Numbered from the stretch's first letter, positions 46,701-53,629 are shown. The stretch: DNA of 64,000 nucleotides from Saccharopolyspora phatthalungensis (GCF_014203395.1 NZ_JACHIW010000003.1:186001-250000), one strand, 5' to 3'. The notes: generated by a model not told the origin, from the letters alone. Numbers and translations: made by a program.

Positions 46701-46796
46701 GAATTCAGGAACGCGGAGAGCGCATTGGCGTCTGGGAGTGGTGTGCCCACGGAAGACGCGTCGGCCTCTGGTGCGGTTTGCCCGGAATGTCCGTGA
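37749..46796 (+). CDS. Giant protein: effector-like N-terminus plus 20 helix-turn-helix-like tandem repeats
   Basis: A 3,015-residue product. Residues 1-95 are helical and WXG100-like, followed by hydrophobic helices (about 100-235) and an amphipathic stretch to 350. Residues 350-600 are Pro/Ser/Asp-rich and disordered-looking. Around 620-700 a segment with VVLVSGEGVGVAVASS and RPRPLG resembles the lonely-Cys-type modules of giant actinobacterial proteins, but without the Cys. From 1050 on there are 20 units of about 55-62 residues: an Arg-rich helix (VEARRARDAGEPYTG), then LGKKFGKSxxWGxxRLxEI, which reads as a helix-turn-helix. Basic patches RKRGRED, RKRRRDD, HKRARVD and AKRKR occur. Codons favour G/T at third positions, unlike neighbours. 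Function unknown. A type VII-like effector or multivalent DNA-binding protein is possible. Confidence 0.85.
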   Translation: MDRVSVLVPEEVRRLFQVLTGEDMTDADEDALFAVAEGLESGAATVEELGPVVREVVGRVRGGFSGKAADRFAERLAGFGPVLESGGVGLRELAGFVRGLALQVQYLKFVTVGGLVLLLGEVAWAVSMAGLTAGASMAWLAARFAVMRFLLSRWWGQLFMRLAVAQVVGIGMQLVVEVGAQGAQFALGTRKKWDGQLTTMAVGVGSFSALLAVPLSALGNVVGNAITKVLVRGLGDKIDAEVLAAAAKNAAEEHAVQYPLSSMAKFADMVSKSVDDYAGMSVRAMWAARFGHGLGESLEEGLTEMFGEAGYGALSGQGAQWNPFSFTAGLSEAVGSGIGNLAGLAMRGELVPAGRARNAADGEKDSATVDTNAYTTEELKTDSALQPGEKSGFLSSLSGADSEASKVGAYETRRDNAPLLWREGDANAQAALWDQSRPGTPPPPYSQPQDEDLVHSDPPGSGGASREGDSRAGMPPPAYGAVTGDVHADVESSGVDVTREYRGSALVSDHVVSVGDSRTDSPHRDDRLVAETSQADSQEAVDDVQVTEPLFHVNDAAVPEVSARADSVAGNADSARLSDGGPHAQMPPDPSGAMASGDPVLVPEPVGLPADAVRVSVPAEVVSSAGLVGLVRGRAGDVGVGPVVLVSGEGVGVAVASSAQSSRVAREVGRDVVALMPGSGWRGPRWMQFAPDGSRPRPLGEPGRIAALPQVGGGRFGLDDLASSSTAVPGSPAEAVVAGPGEAGSAATAPGADSTAAGTPEWTESDLRSAVERARSLGGNRDVAVGIVRGTHDVVALARGDAGVPLDDVVALVAVRADAVGHDEAVRFSRELAARLGTQGTGLGVRAGAGPDSRAAAKESEELARGEHAGGPEESGVPMTWGFDPGLESALDSLGVAGWSWGGVSRDGEEAGLAAFGVDAGDRGADGVDSVGAGSGRKRGREDGSVDEGAARRAAGPEDFPVLPDSLDGAGWSWGVGDVPGADPLDLAARAENLDLLGFGTDAAVFGDVGGADLIAGGAASWSVALGGTEVDSALEAVDTAENAASVESLKEAARVEARRARDAGEPYTGAELGKRLGRSKWWGQARLAEIRGESGPAQRSLQGPEGERLREAARVEARRAREAGESYTGVALGKRFGMSVAWGKERLAEINSVDGVAGRAAQEQERKWAQEREAGRVEARRARDAGEPYTGAELGEKFGKSTAWGARLVAEIRAEGDAGRSASQRTGERLREAARVEARRARDAGEPYTGAALGVKFGKGSTWGGLRLMEIKADGRASGTALPEQVQGRGPDPQSEVPLSEGPVSRGQAGGTATDPIDDLAWWGLGPAVESALDSPEVGGWSSGDVAGTGSNNAGLFAFDVDLDLDAVGPGVGGMGSFGESSGREWGRDDGSADEAVGIGPSGRQGFSTLPGFAGGSAAVGGLSEGPLSWGVDEVPGDSGGYLDPGGVGLFGFGVSLADGDAGALSTVEGPAELSVGSGGVAGSVPEGPDAAERSERAELLRETARVEARRARDAGEPYSGVALGKKFGMSRSWGETRLAEIKNEGGANRQTLREQEWAEEREAARVEARRARDAGEPYTGPALGKKFGKTDRWGRARLDEIRSAGDVPWSAGKGAEEERLREDARVEARRARDAGEPYTGPALGKKFGMSRSWADTRLAEIKDEVNEVRRAMRGGEQEWAREREAGRVEARRARDDGEPYSAAALGKRFGKSKAWGQKLLEEIKPEGGAIWSAAGERQAGQVREAARAEARRARDADEPYNAVALGEEFGKSEMWGQERLAEIRSEGGALLLSVRGREGAREAARAEARRARDAGEPYTGAALGEKFGKSEKWGQKRLAEIKPEDGSRPAVRGPEKERLREAARAEARRARDAGEPCTGAALGRRFGNGERWGRERLHEIRKETSGSAGGASGSGGGVPAEGVSSVDAAEWVQSGVESGGVAGWSESDLRREVELAQVVGGSREVAMGIVRGTHDVVALAWEDARVSLDDVVALVAVRVEAEGHAAAVRFSRELANRLGTQGSGLAIRAGAGPAPHAAVFEVSAADEGPGAPMTRRIEPAGAVSGSIDVAGWSSGAVAGADSWDGAPSAAAEDAEMLAFGAADRGVGGLGSVGADTGRKRRRDDDGAVDEGAARRPSGPQDFPIFPEFGKPGDTTIEVAPEVIHAAEAVDTTESSKEEARAEARRARDAGQPYTAGTLGNRFGKSSSWGWRRLDEIRAEGGVSRLVSQGHEAARVEARRARDAGEPDTGRSLGKKFGRSAAWGAQRLAEISTEGGVSRSDLKGQDAARVREAARVEARRALAEGKPYGGEALGQRFGKSGSWGRSRLAELSDEGSADQPVAEVQGQDAARVREAARVEACRARDAGEPYSGGTLGKKFGMSERWGRARLKEIRGGDGATPEAVRAEEGERLREAARAEARRARAAGEPYSGGTLGKKFGKSERWGRERLREIRAAFSGSAGRASDSAGNVLAEDVPSLDVTAAERPQSVVESGGVAGWTESDLRREVEWARLVGAQRDAAVEIVRGTHDVVKLARGDADVSLDDVVTLVAAKIDEVGHDEAKQFSRQLAARIGTPGTAFAIRAAAGPDPRAAAAVSEESAGSALVGDMPGGPAESPSGFGWGELPAGRTDDVLMTDFPVTGTNVVVAEGFADDLGGLSFLGDPESWFVDPLNVGNFGLGWDEVQDGRTDDVLGVGLFGAGADPLSIEWFAHDSGGLSSVGAVGGSGVGGRSRHKRARVDGSDNEGAESERPSRRRVRRADSAKRKRAAELETVWAELRRAGEAGESHTGATLGKKFGKSATWGFARLREFRASHGGTSRADVVKRKRAAVWAEMRRARDAGTPHTGESLGKKFGKGVSWGCARLAEFRASEGGLSRAELSQRDRDANLETVWAELRRADEAGESHTGATLGAKFGKSASWGVQRLAEFRVRAGEGGPADVEQKWAAVWAEVRRARGAGEPHTGKSLGVKFGMSPTWGLQRLAEFRNAESALASGSGVPTEDASASGAVCPECP
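40018..40320 (+). repeat. Copy 1 of a 95-residue module in the giant protein
   Basis: This module begins W-T-E-S-D-L-R, contains IVRGTHDVVALA and SRELAARLGTQGTGL, and ends in a G-P-D-x-R-A-A motif. Two further copies lie at 43575-43880 and 45244-45540. Each of the latter two directly follows a block of helix-turn-helix-like repeats. I recognise no domain. Confidence 0.7.
40897..41580 (+). repeat. Repeat block A: 4 HTH-like units
   Basis: Four units with a period of about 177-186 bp (residues about 1050-1275). Each has the Arg-rich helix and LGxxFGxS-xxWG-xxRL core. Nucleotide identity between units is high (long shared runs such as GGAGGCGCGTCGTGCTCG), pointing to recent duplication. Confidence 0.85.
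42247..43480 (+). repeat. Repeat block B: 7 HTH-like units
   Basis: Seven consecutive units (residues about 1500-1908) separated by variable 12-20-residue linkers. Unit 7 has W-A in place of W-G, unit 9 NAV in place of TGA, and unit 11 a Cys in place of the Tyr. The core Phe/Trp/Leu positions are kept. Confidence 0.85.
44278..45125 (+). repeat. Repeat block C: 5 HTH-like units
   Basis: Five units (residues about 2177-2457). Two of the linkers share QDAARVR, showing that linker and unit duplicate together. Confidence 0.85.
46052..46728 (+). repeat. Repeat block D: 4 diverged HTH-like units
   Basis: Four C-terminal units (residues about 2769-2990) of a second subtype with WAELRRAxEAGESHTG and R-L-x-E-F endings in place of R-L-x-E-I. 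They follow a strongly basic segment (RRRVRRADSAKRKR). Confidence 0.85.
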
Positions 46797-46802
46797 TGTC
46801 CG

Positions 46803-46959
46803 CTCAGAGTTGCTAGTGAAGCTCGCGCTGCTCCAGCGGCCGCGGGCCGACCCGCGTGCGCTGCTGCGTGAGCAGCGCAGGGTCCTGGAGACGATCAGCG
46901 CGGGCCTGAGCGCTCAGCAGCAGCGGTCGGTCTGGAACGAGGGGGAACACTGTGGCTAA
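46803..46959 (+). pseudogene. PadR-family regulator relic (C-terminal part)
   Basis: Reading in the frame ending at 46959, RSELLVKLALLQ and ADPRALLREQRRVLET match the C-terminal helical domain of PadR regulators. The N-terminal winged helix is missing. The reading frame runs back into the giant gene in a different frame, so a deletion fused the two loci. Its TAA overlaps the GTG of the nitrate reductase relic. Confidence 0.6.
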
Positions 46960-49036
46960 AGCCGTCACGACCTCGGTGCGAACGGTGTGTACGTACTGCG
47001 GGGTTGGATGCGGGGTCGTGCTGGACGTGGCGGACTCTGACGGAACGCCTCGGGCGGTGAAGGCGTCCGGGGATAAGTCGCATCCGGCGAACGCGGGCCG
47101 GTTGTGCACCAAGGGTGCGACGAGCGCGGAGTTGTTCGCGGCTAGCGGGAGGTTGCGCACAGCGCTGGTGCGGCCGGAACGGGGCGCGGAACTGGCGCCG
47201 CAGCCGGTGGACGAGGTGATAATCGAGACTGCGCGGCGGTTGCGGGACATTCTGGACAAAGATGGCCCGGACGCGGTGGCGTTCTACGTGTCCGGGCAGA
47301 TGAGTCTGGAGGCTCAGTATCTGGCGAACAAGCTGGCCAAGGGCTACGTGCGCACCAACCAGATCGAGTCGAATTCCCGGTTGTGCATGGCCAGTGCGGG
47401 CACCGGGTACAAGCTCTCGCTCGGGGCGGACGGCCCGCCGGGTTCGTACGAGGACTTCGATCACGCGGATGTGTTCTTCGTGATCGGCGCGAACATGGCT
47501 GACTGCCACCCGATTCTGTTCCTGCGGTTGATGGACCGGGTCAAGGCGGGCTCGAAGCTGATCGTGGTGGATCCCCGCCGCACGGCCACCGCCGACAAGG
47601 CCGACCTGTTCCTCCAGATCAAGCCGGGTACGGATTTGGCACTACTGAACGGATTGCTGCACCTCCTGGTGGCGAACGGGCAGATCGACACGGAGTTCAT
47701 CGCGGAAACCACCGAGGGATGGGAGGAAATGCCCGCGTTCCTGGCCGACTACCCGGCCGCACGGGTCGCGGAGATCACCGGTATCCCGGAGGCCGACATC
47801 TGCCGGGCAGCGGAATGGAGTGGTGCGGCTGGCAACTGGATGAGTTGCTGGACGATGGGGTTGAACCAGAGCACCCACGGCACGTAGAACACCAACGCCC
47901 TGATCAACCTGCACCTGGCGACCGGCGCGATCTGCCGGGCGGGCAGTGGGCCGTTCTCGCTGACCGGACAGCCCAACGCGATGGGCGGCCGGGAGATGGG
48001 CTACATGGGACCGGGCCTGCCGGGCCAGCGGTCGGTGCTCGTGGCCGAGGACCGCGCCTACATGGAGAACCTGTGGGGCCTGCCCTCCGGCACGCTGCGC
48101 ACCGAAACCCGGCGCGGCACGGTGGAGGTGTTCTCCCAGCTCGCCGAGGGCTCGATCAAGGCATGTTGGATCATCTGCACTAACCCGGTGGCCACGGTCG
48201 CCAACCGCAAGACCGTGATCACCGGGCTTGAGGCCGCCTCGGCCACCGGGACCTGAAAACCCTGCTGCGCCCGGACAACAAGGGCGAACTGGCCAAATGG
48301 GCCTGGGGCCGTCAAGCCGTTGACGTCGCCGCCGAATACCCCGTTCGCGCCACCGCGCAGGACTGGGCCGATGTGTTCAAGAGGCTGCAACCCCGGGTAC
48401 TCGATCTCCTCCAGTCCGCTGACCAATCCCGGCCGGCTCAGCCTCACCGTCTCGGTGATCCGCTACGACAGCCCCAGCGGGAGACCGCGCAAGGGAGTCT
48501 GCTCCGCCCTCCTTGCCGATGCGCCCACTGCGACCATCTTCCCGGTGCTGGTCCGGCCCGCCGAGCATTTCGGCCCACCCGCCGACACGGCAACACCGAT
48601 GATCATGGTCGGGCCTGGCACCGGCATCGCCCCCTTCCTCGGCTTCCTAGACCACCGCCGAGCCCGCGGCGACCACGCCCCCAATTGGCTGTTCTTCGGG
48701 GAACAACACCAAGCCACCGACTTCTACTACCAGGACGAACTCGCCAGTCTGCGCCGCGACGGCATCCTCACCGACCTCGACCTGGCGTTCTCCCGCGACC
48801 AGCGCACCAAGATCTACGTCCAGGACCGGATGCGCCAACAAGGAGCCAAGCTGTGGTCCTGGCTGAAGAACGGCGCCCGCCTCTACGTCTGCGGCGACGC
48901 CACCCGCATGGCCAAAGATGTCGACCGAGCGCTCCGCGAAATCATCGCCCAGCACGGCAACCTGAGCCCCGCCGACGCCGGCGCCTATGTCAAGCAACTC
49001 AGCATCGACAAGCGCTACGTCCGCGACGTCTACTGA
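46952..49036 (+). pseudogene. Broken assimilatory nitrate reductase/flavoprotein fusion (NasC-like)
   Basis: Frame 1 starts at the GTG 46952 and gives the MopB Fe4S4 domain (CTYCGVGCG, GRLCTKG) and the Mo-ligand region NSRLCMASAGTGY. It meets a TAG at 47885 right after NQSTHGT. The same frame continues with TNALINLHLATG and GPFSLTGQPNAMGGREM to 48256. The next piece (DLKTLLRPDNKGELAKWAWG) is in another frame, and from about 48390 an FNR-type flavoprotein C-terminus (YSISSSP, GPGTGIAPFLGFL, FFGEQHQATDFYY, YVCGDA) runs to 49036. Actinobacterial nitrate reductase-sulfite reductase flavoprotein fusions are over 1,200 residues, so a large internal part is deleted as well. Not functional. Confidence 0.85.
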
Positions 49037-49149
49037 CTTCTCCGGGCCGGTGTCCGTATCGCGAAACGGCGTCGTGGGTGGTCACCGGGCGGTGCGGTCA
49101 CAACGCGCTTACCCTCGTGCCGACACGGAGCTGTTGGCAGGGGGAACCC

Positions 49150-49368
49150 ATGCGACTGTCCACACGCAACCAGCTATCCGGGACCGTCAGCGCGATCGAA
49201 TCCGGCGGCGTGATGGCCGTGGTGAAGGTCATCCTCGACGGAGGCCAGCAGGTCACCGCATCGATCACCAACGACGCCGTCGACGACCTCGCCCTCAAAC
49301 CCGGCACGCCGGTCACCGTCCTCGTCAAATCCACCGAGGTCATGCTGGCCGTCGACGGAGACGGCTAG
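49150..49368 (+). CDS. Mop/TOBE-type molybdate-binding protein
   Basis: The 72-residue protein begins MRLSTRNQLSGTV and continues with the molbindin pattern: S-x-R-N-x-x-x-G-x-(V/I), GGVMAVVKVIL, ITNDAVDDLALKPGTPV and VLVKSTEVML. Single TOBE domains of this kind assemble as hexamers that store or buffer molybdate in the cytoplasm. An AGGGGGA SD precedes the ATG. It follows the nitrate reductase relic, and the 4Fe-4S/NrfD molybdoenzyme at 7-11 kb may be the remaining Mo consumer. The 3' end overlaps the convergent DUF5997 gene by 29 bp. Confidence 0.88.
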   Translation: MRLSTRNQLSGTVSAIESGGVMAVVKVILDGGQQVTASITNDAVDDLALKPGTPVTVLVKSTEVMLAVDGDG

Positions 49369-49759
49369 CGTCCGGGATGACACGGCGTTCCGCGTTTTTC
49401 TCCTTGATTCGCACCGCTTCCTTCCGGACTTCGGCCTGAATGGCGCGTTCCTGCTGAAGCCACTCGGGACTGTCCGCCTTTAACGCGTAAATCTGCTCCG
49501 TGGTGAGGGGGTCGGTGATTCCGTTGCGCGCGAGAGCGCCGATGGAGATGCCCAGCCTCGCCGCGACGACCTGTCGCGGGTGGGGGCCGTTGCGGCGCAG
49601 TTCCCGCAGCCACTCCGGCGGGTTGGCCTGCAGGGCGTTCAATTCGTCGCGAGAGACGACACCCTCCTGGAACTCCGCGGGGGTGGCTTCGAGGTACACG
49701 TTCAGCTTCTTCGCCGCGGTCGCGGGCTTCATCGTCTGGGGGGTCTTCTGCGACGTCAT
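49340..49759 (-). CDS. DUF5997-type protein
   Basis: The 139-residue protein begins MTSQKTPQTMKPATAAKKLN and continues with VYLEATPAEFQ, SRDELNALQANPPEWL, then GISIGALARNGI and LTTEQIYALKADSPEWL. The repeated A-L-(Q/K)-A-(N/D)-x-P-E-W-L motif is that of DUF5997 as I recall it. Function is unknown; the central GISIGALARNG looks like a short helix-turn-helix. The gene is divergent from the LysR-like sensor at 49820, an arrangement common in actinomycetes that suggests a functional pair. Confidence 0.75.
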   Translation of the reverse strand: MTSQKTPQTMKPATAAKKLNVYLEATPAEFQEGVVSRDELNALQANPPEWLRELRRNGPHPRQVVAARLGISIGALARNGITDPLTTEQIYALKADSPEWLQQERAIQAEVRKEAVRIKEKNAERRVIPDASRLRRRPA

Positions 49760-49819
49760 GCCGTAAAGGGTATCGACCGCGCGGAAGCTACCTGCGATGA
49801 CGCCAGGTAATCTGACCTC

Positions 49820-50575
49820 GTGACAGGCTCGGACGGATATCCGTCTTTCACACTCGCGTACGTCCCGGGTGTGACACCAGGCAAGTGGGTGCGGACATGG
49901 AACAACCGGTTGCCCGAGGTTCCGCTGACCCTGATCCAGGTTTCCGCGGCCGAAGCCGCCGGCGTGGTGCGAGACCGTGACGCCGATGCGGCCCTGCTCC
50001 GGTTGCCGACAGACCGGACCGGCCTGCATGCGATCCCGCTCTACACCGAGACGACCGTGGTCGTTGTCCCGAAGGACCACCTCGTGGCCACGGCCGAAGA
50101 GGTCTGCGCCGACGACCTGGCCGACGACATAGTGCTGCAGCCCCGCGACGACACCCTCGACTGGGAACAGCCGCCCGGACGGCCGGCGATCGAGCGCCCG
50201 GCCACGACCGCGGATGCCATCGAACTGGTCGCGGCCGGGGTGGGGCTGCTCGTCGTGCCGCAGTCACTCGCCCGACTGCACCACCGCAAAGACCTCGCCT
50301 ACCGGCCAGTCACGGATGTCCAGCAGTCGCGCGTAGCGCTGTCGTGGCTGGAGGAGGAGACCACCGACTTGATGGAGCAGTTCATCGGGATCGTCCGCGG
50401 GCGCACTGTCAACAGCACGCGTGGGCGCCAACCGGCCTCTCCGCCGGCGAAGCGCAAGCGTCCCGCTGGCGATGGCAACAAGGCTGCCGTCCGCAAATCG
50501 GCCGGTGGGAATCGACGACTAGGTTCCGGCACGCCTAACAGCCGCAAACGCGGGAAACCGCGCCGCCGATCGTAG
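49820..50575 (+). CDS. LysR-type substrate-binding domain protein lacking the HTH, with basic tail
   Basis: The 251-residue product starts directly with the effector domain of a LysR regulator (FTLAYVPGVTPGKW, a strand typical of the domain start) and ends it near residue 200 (SWLEEETTDLMEQFIGIVRG). No N-terminal winged helix is present, and none exists upstream in frame. The last 45 residues are rich in Lys/Arg/Pro (KRKRPAGDG, SRKRGKPRRRS) and could bind nucleic acid. It is divergent from DUF5997 with 60 bp between the starts. It may act as a sensor partner of that protein. Confidence 0.78.
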   Translation: MTGSDGYPSFTLAYVPGVTPGKWVRTWNNRLPEVPLTLIQVSAAEAAGVVRDRDADAALLRLPTDRTGLHAIPLYTETTVVVVPKDHLVATAEEVCADDLADDIVLQPRDDTLDWEQPPGRPAIERPATTADAIELVAAGVGLLVVPQSLARLHHRKDLAYRPVTDVQQSRVALSWLEEETTDLMEQFIGIVRGRTVNSTRGRQPASPPAKRKRPAGDGNKAAVRKSAGGNRRLGSGTPNSRKRGKPRRRS

Positions 50576-50917
50576 CGCTCGTCAACCTTGGGCCAGCAGC
50601 GATGGATTCACCCACACGGACTGTGGGCCTCCAGGAGGCACGGTTGTTCAGGCTCGACTATCCATGCCGCGTCAGGCAAAATCGGGAAACCGCGCCCTGC
50701 GCCTCAATCACGCTCCGCATCCGGCCGACCACCACGTGCACGGCCGGAGCGGCCCACCATCCAGCTGACTAGGACGCCGACGCGACGGGCACAAGGAACA
50801 TCGTTCGAGACGTGCGCACCGCACCTGATCTGACTGGGCCCTCCCGCTCGCAGACGGGCGCGGCCGGTCCGCCGGGCGGGTCCGGCAGTTCCTCCCCGGC
50901 GGGCGGCGAAGGAGAAC
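50576..50917. other. Spacer upstream of the LysR gene
   Basis: 342 bp without a supported gene. It must contain the promoter of the LysR/catabolic locus. No clear dyad fitting T-N11-A was picked out by eye. Confidence 0.35.
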
Positions 50918-51811
50918 ATGTTCTCACTGCTCCAGTTGAACGGCTTCGTCGCCGTGGCCGAGGAACTGCACTTCGGGCGCGCCGCCGAACGACTCCGCAT
51001 GACCCAGCCACCCCTGAGCCGCCAGATCCAACTGCTGGAAAACGAACTCGGCGTCACGCTCTTCGACCGCAGCAACCGCACGGTCCGGTTGACCAGGACC
51101 GGCCGCGCCTTCCTTCCGGAGGCGCGGCGTCTGCTCCGCCAGGCCGAGCAGGCCGCGCGGACGGCCCGGTCCGCGTCCTCCGGGGAGATCGGCAGCCTGG
51201 CGCTCGGTTTCACGGCGGCCAGCGCCTACCGCACCCTAGGTGCGGTGCTGGACGTGATCCGGAAGAACCTGCCCGGGGCCGAGATCATTCTGCGCGAGAT
51301 GGCGAAGAACGAACAGCTGGAGGCGCTTTCCGACCGCAGCCTCGACCTCGGAATGATGGTCCGCCCACCCATCCGGCGGCACGATCTCGAATCGCGAATC
51401 TACGTGCGGGAGCCGCTGGTCGTCGCCATTCCGGTGGGGCATTCGCTGGCGAAATCGCCGGGCCCCGTCACGGTCGCCGATTTCGACGGAGAAAGCGTCA
51501 TCATGTATCGGCCGGCGGAATCAAGATATTTCCATGACCTACTCATCAGCGTTTTTCGAAATGCCGGATGCACCCCGGTGTTCTCCCACTACCTGAGTCA
51601 GATCCACTCCGTTCTGGCGCTGGTCAACACCGGCTTCGGGCTGTCCCTGGTGCCCGCCGCGGCCACCCAGCTGCGCTATCCGGACGTGGTCTTCCGGCCC
51701 ATCGAATTGTCCGAGTCGAGCCAGGTGGAACTCAGCCTCGTCTGGCGACGCAACAACGACAACCCCGTGTTAACGGCATTGCTCGATCATTTGTTTGCAA
51801 CAGGAGGGTAA
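50918..51811 (+). CDS. LysR-family regulator of the catabolic locus
   Basis: The 297-residue product has the standard N-terminal helix-turn-helix (FVAVAEELHFGRAAERL, TQPPLSRQIQLLE, FDRSNRTVRLT) and a full effector-binding domain (LALGFTAASAYRTL, LDLGMMVRP, VNTGFGLSLVPAA), in the CbbR/CatM-like style. AAGGAG SD, 6 nt before ATG. It stands immediately upstream of, and in line with, the M24 hydrolase gene, 138 bp apart. Control of the catabolic genes is likely. Confidence 0.9.
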   Translation: MFSLLQLNGFVAVAEELHFGRAAERLRMTQPPLSRQIQLLENELGVTLFDRSNRTVRLTRTGRAFLPEARRLLRQAEQAARTARSASSGEIGSLALGFTAASAYRTLGAVLDVIRKNLPGAEIILREMAKNEQLEALSDRSLDLGMMVRPPIRRHDLESRIYVREPLVVAIPVGHSLAKSPGPVTVADFDGESVIMYRPAESRYFHDLLISVFRNAGCTPVFSHYLSQIHSVLALVNTGFGLSLVPAAATQLRYPDVVFRPIELSESSQVELSLVWRRNNDNPVLTALLDHLFATGG

Positions 51812-51949
51812 TCGATTCAATCGTTGGATCGGAACATCCAAACGAAGTATTGGACATCCCGGAATCGGCTCGCCTAGCGTGTGCACATCGGTCGGACGTC
51901 AGCAGTTCCAACAGGAACGGCTTCTGCGGTGTAGAGCGAGGAGTGCCCG

Positions 51950-53593
51950 GTGCGGCTCATCACGGATTGCGATCAAATCGCGGGCGAGTTCGGATTCCAT
52001 CCGATCAAGCAGTTGCTCACGCCTGGTATTCGAATGGACGCGCCGAAAATGGTCACGCCGCTGATCGCGGACCGCAATGGCGAGCGGTTCCTGCTGGCCC
52101 GCGAGCAGGAGACCGGCAACCTCCGCGCCCACGGCATCCCGGCCGACCGGCTCCGGTTCTTCGAGCGGTATGTCAGCTTCGACAACATGGTGAACGGCTC
52201 GTCGGCGGCCGAGTCGCTGGCCGATGCGGTCGCGGAACTGGCCGGGTCCGACCCGATCATCGTCGGCGCAGACCTGCCATATGGCCGCTACCTGGACCTG
52301 CACGAGCAGTTCGGCGATCGCCTGCGCGTCGAAGCGTCCGCCCCGAGCGGTCCGGTGCTGCTCTACCGGCTCGCGGTCAGCGACGTGCATGACCGGTTCG
52401 CGCGGCTGCGCTCGGGTGGCGCCGAGGCGGCGGCGCGAGTGCTCCGCGACCGTCCGCACCTGCGCGGTCTGGTCGACGAGATCGATCGCGCACCGGCGGA
52501 CACCCGTTTCGAGTTGCTGGAGAGCAAGCTGAACGCGGACGCGGTGCTCGCTGCCGCGCCACCGAATGTTGGTGAGCTGACGGGGCTGGCACCGCGTGCC
52601 GGGCTCGCCGTCCTGTGGGCCCGCGGGTCCGAGCACCTGTACTGCATCGCTGCTGCCGATGACTACACGATTCCCGGCGAGGTCGTCGGCGCCCACGCCT
52701 CGGTGCCGGCGGCGGTCCGCTCCGTCGTGGACGGTGGCCGACTCGCGATCGAGGAACAATGGCTCGACACCGGCACCGCGTTGGCGTTGCGGGACGCGGG
52801 ATTCGAGGTCGTCCCCGCATCGCGGGAGCTGTCGCTGTGGCGCGAAGAACGGGACAGCACGGACCTGGCGTTCATGGTCATCGCCGCCCAGGCCAGCCGC
52901 TACTGCATCGAAGGCGCGCTCCAGCATGCGCGGCAGGCGCTCGACGAGGGCGCCGCGCTCACCGAACGCGACGTCTTCCGGCGCTACCTCGAACTGATTC
53001 CGGAATTCCGCGCCGAATTCGGCATCCCGTTCGCCATCGCACCGTTCTTCGTCAACTGCCATTCCGCCGACCGCACGATCTACCCGGCCATCCCGACGGA
53101 ACACGCGTTGACCGCCGCTACCACGACGCTCAAGTTCGATGCCGGTGTGAAGATCACGGTGGACGGCGTCGTGATGGCCACTTCGGACATCGCGCGCTCC
53201 CTGGTCCGCACCCCCGGAGGGCGGCAGGCGTACCGGATCTTCACCGACGTGATCCGCGACGGCGTCATCCCGAACATGCGTCCCGGCACGGTGTGCGAAA
53301 AGGTCCACCAAGACTGCGTGGATCTGCTGCTCGAACACGAGGCGGAGCTCGTCGAATCCGGGCTCATGCCCGCGGGCATCGACCTGCACGCGGAGTACGG
53401 GCGCCGCAACGTCGGCCACCTCATGGGCAAACAGGAGTCCTTTCTGACCGAGTTGCGTCCGGGCCATGCCTACGTGCTCGCCGAAGGATCGTTCGGCGCC
53501 TGCGAGATCCAGTGGCCCTACCGCGACCACTCCATCGCCTCCGAGGACCTCTGGTACGTCGGCCGCGACGCGACGTACGCCATCAGCTCCTGA
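51950..53593 (+). CDS. M24-family metallohydrolase (Xaa-Pro peptidase/creatinase fold)
   Basis: The 547-residue protein has the C-terminal pita-bread domain with all five metal ligands recognisable: Asp in KFDAG (about 396), Asp in ATSD (about 408), His in NVGHLMG (about 490), Glu in LAEGSF (about 511) and Glu in SEDLWY (about 534). The N-terminal half is a creatinase-like domain, longer than in aminopeptidase P, with a region of no clear assignment at about 120-230. GTG start with GAGGAG SD. Followed after 36 bp by a class V aminotransferase. M24 enzymes cleave Xaa-Pro or amidino bonds; the substrate here is unknown. Confidence 0.82.
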   Translation: MRLITDCDQIAGEFGFHPIKQLLTPGIRMDAPKMVTPLIADRNGERFLLAREQETGNLRAHGIPADRLRFFERYVSFDNMVNGSSAAESLADAVAELAGSDPIIVGADLPYGRYLDLHEQFGDRLRVEASAPSGPVLLYRLAVSDVHDRFARLRSGGAEAAARVLRDRPHLRGLVDEIDRAPADTRFELLESKLNADAVLAAAPPNVGELTGLAPRAGLAVLWARGSEHLYCIAAADDYTIPGEVVGAHASVPAAVRSVVDGGRLAIEEQWLDTGTALALRDAGFEVVPASRELSLWREERDSTDLAFMVIAAQASRYCIEGALQHARQALDEGAALTERDVFRRYLELIPEFRAEFGIPFAIAPFFVNCHSADRTIYPAIPTEHALTAATTTLKFDAGVKITVDGVVMATSDIARSLVRTPGGRQAYRIFTDVIRDGVIPNMRPGTVCEKVHQDCVDLLLEHEAELVESGLMPAGIDLHAEYGRRNVGHLMGKQESFLTELRPGHAYVLAEGSFGACEIQWPYRDHSIASEDLWYVGRDATYAISS

Positions 53594-53629
53594 CCCACCC
53601 ACTCAACCTCGAACGCACAGGAATTTTCC

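Noticed and set aside
40897..46728. CRISPR array or satellite DNA
   Set aside because: The regular DNA repeats are in frame and encode a conserved protein motif with a period of about 180 bp; spacers are not unique short sequences.
51899..53602. 567-codon minus frame opposite the M24 gene
   Set aside because: Shadow of the plus-strand gene; M24 ligands and SD are on the plus strand.
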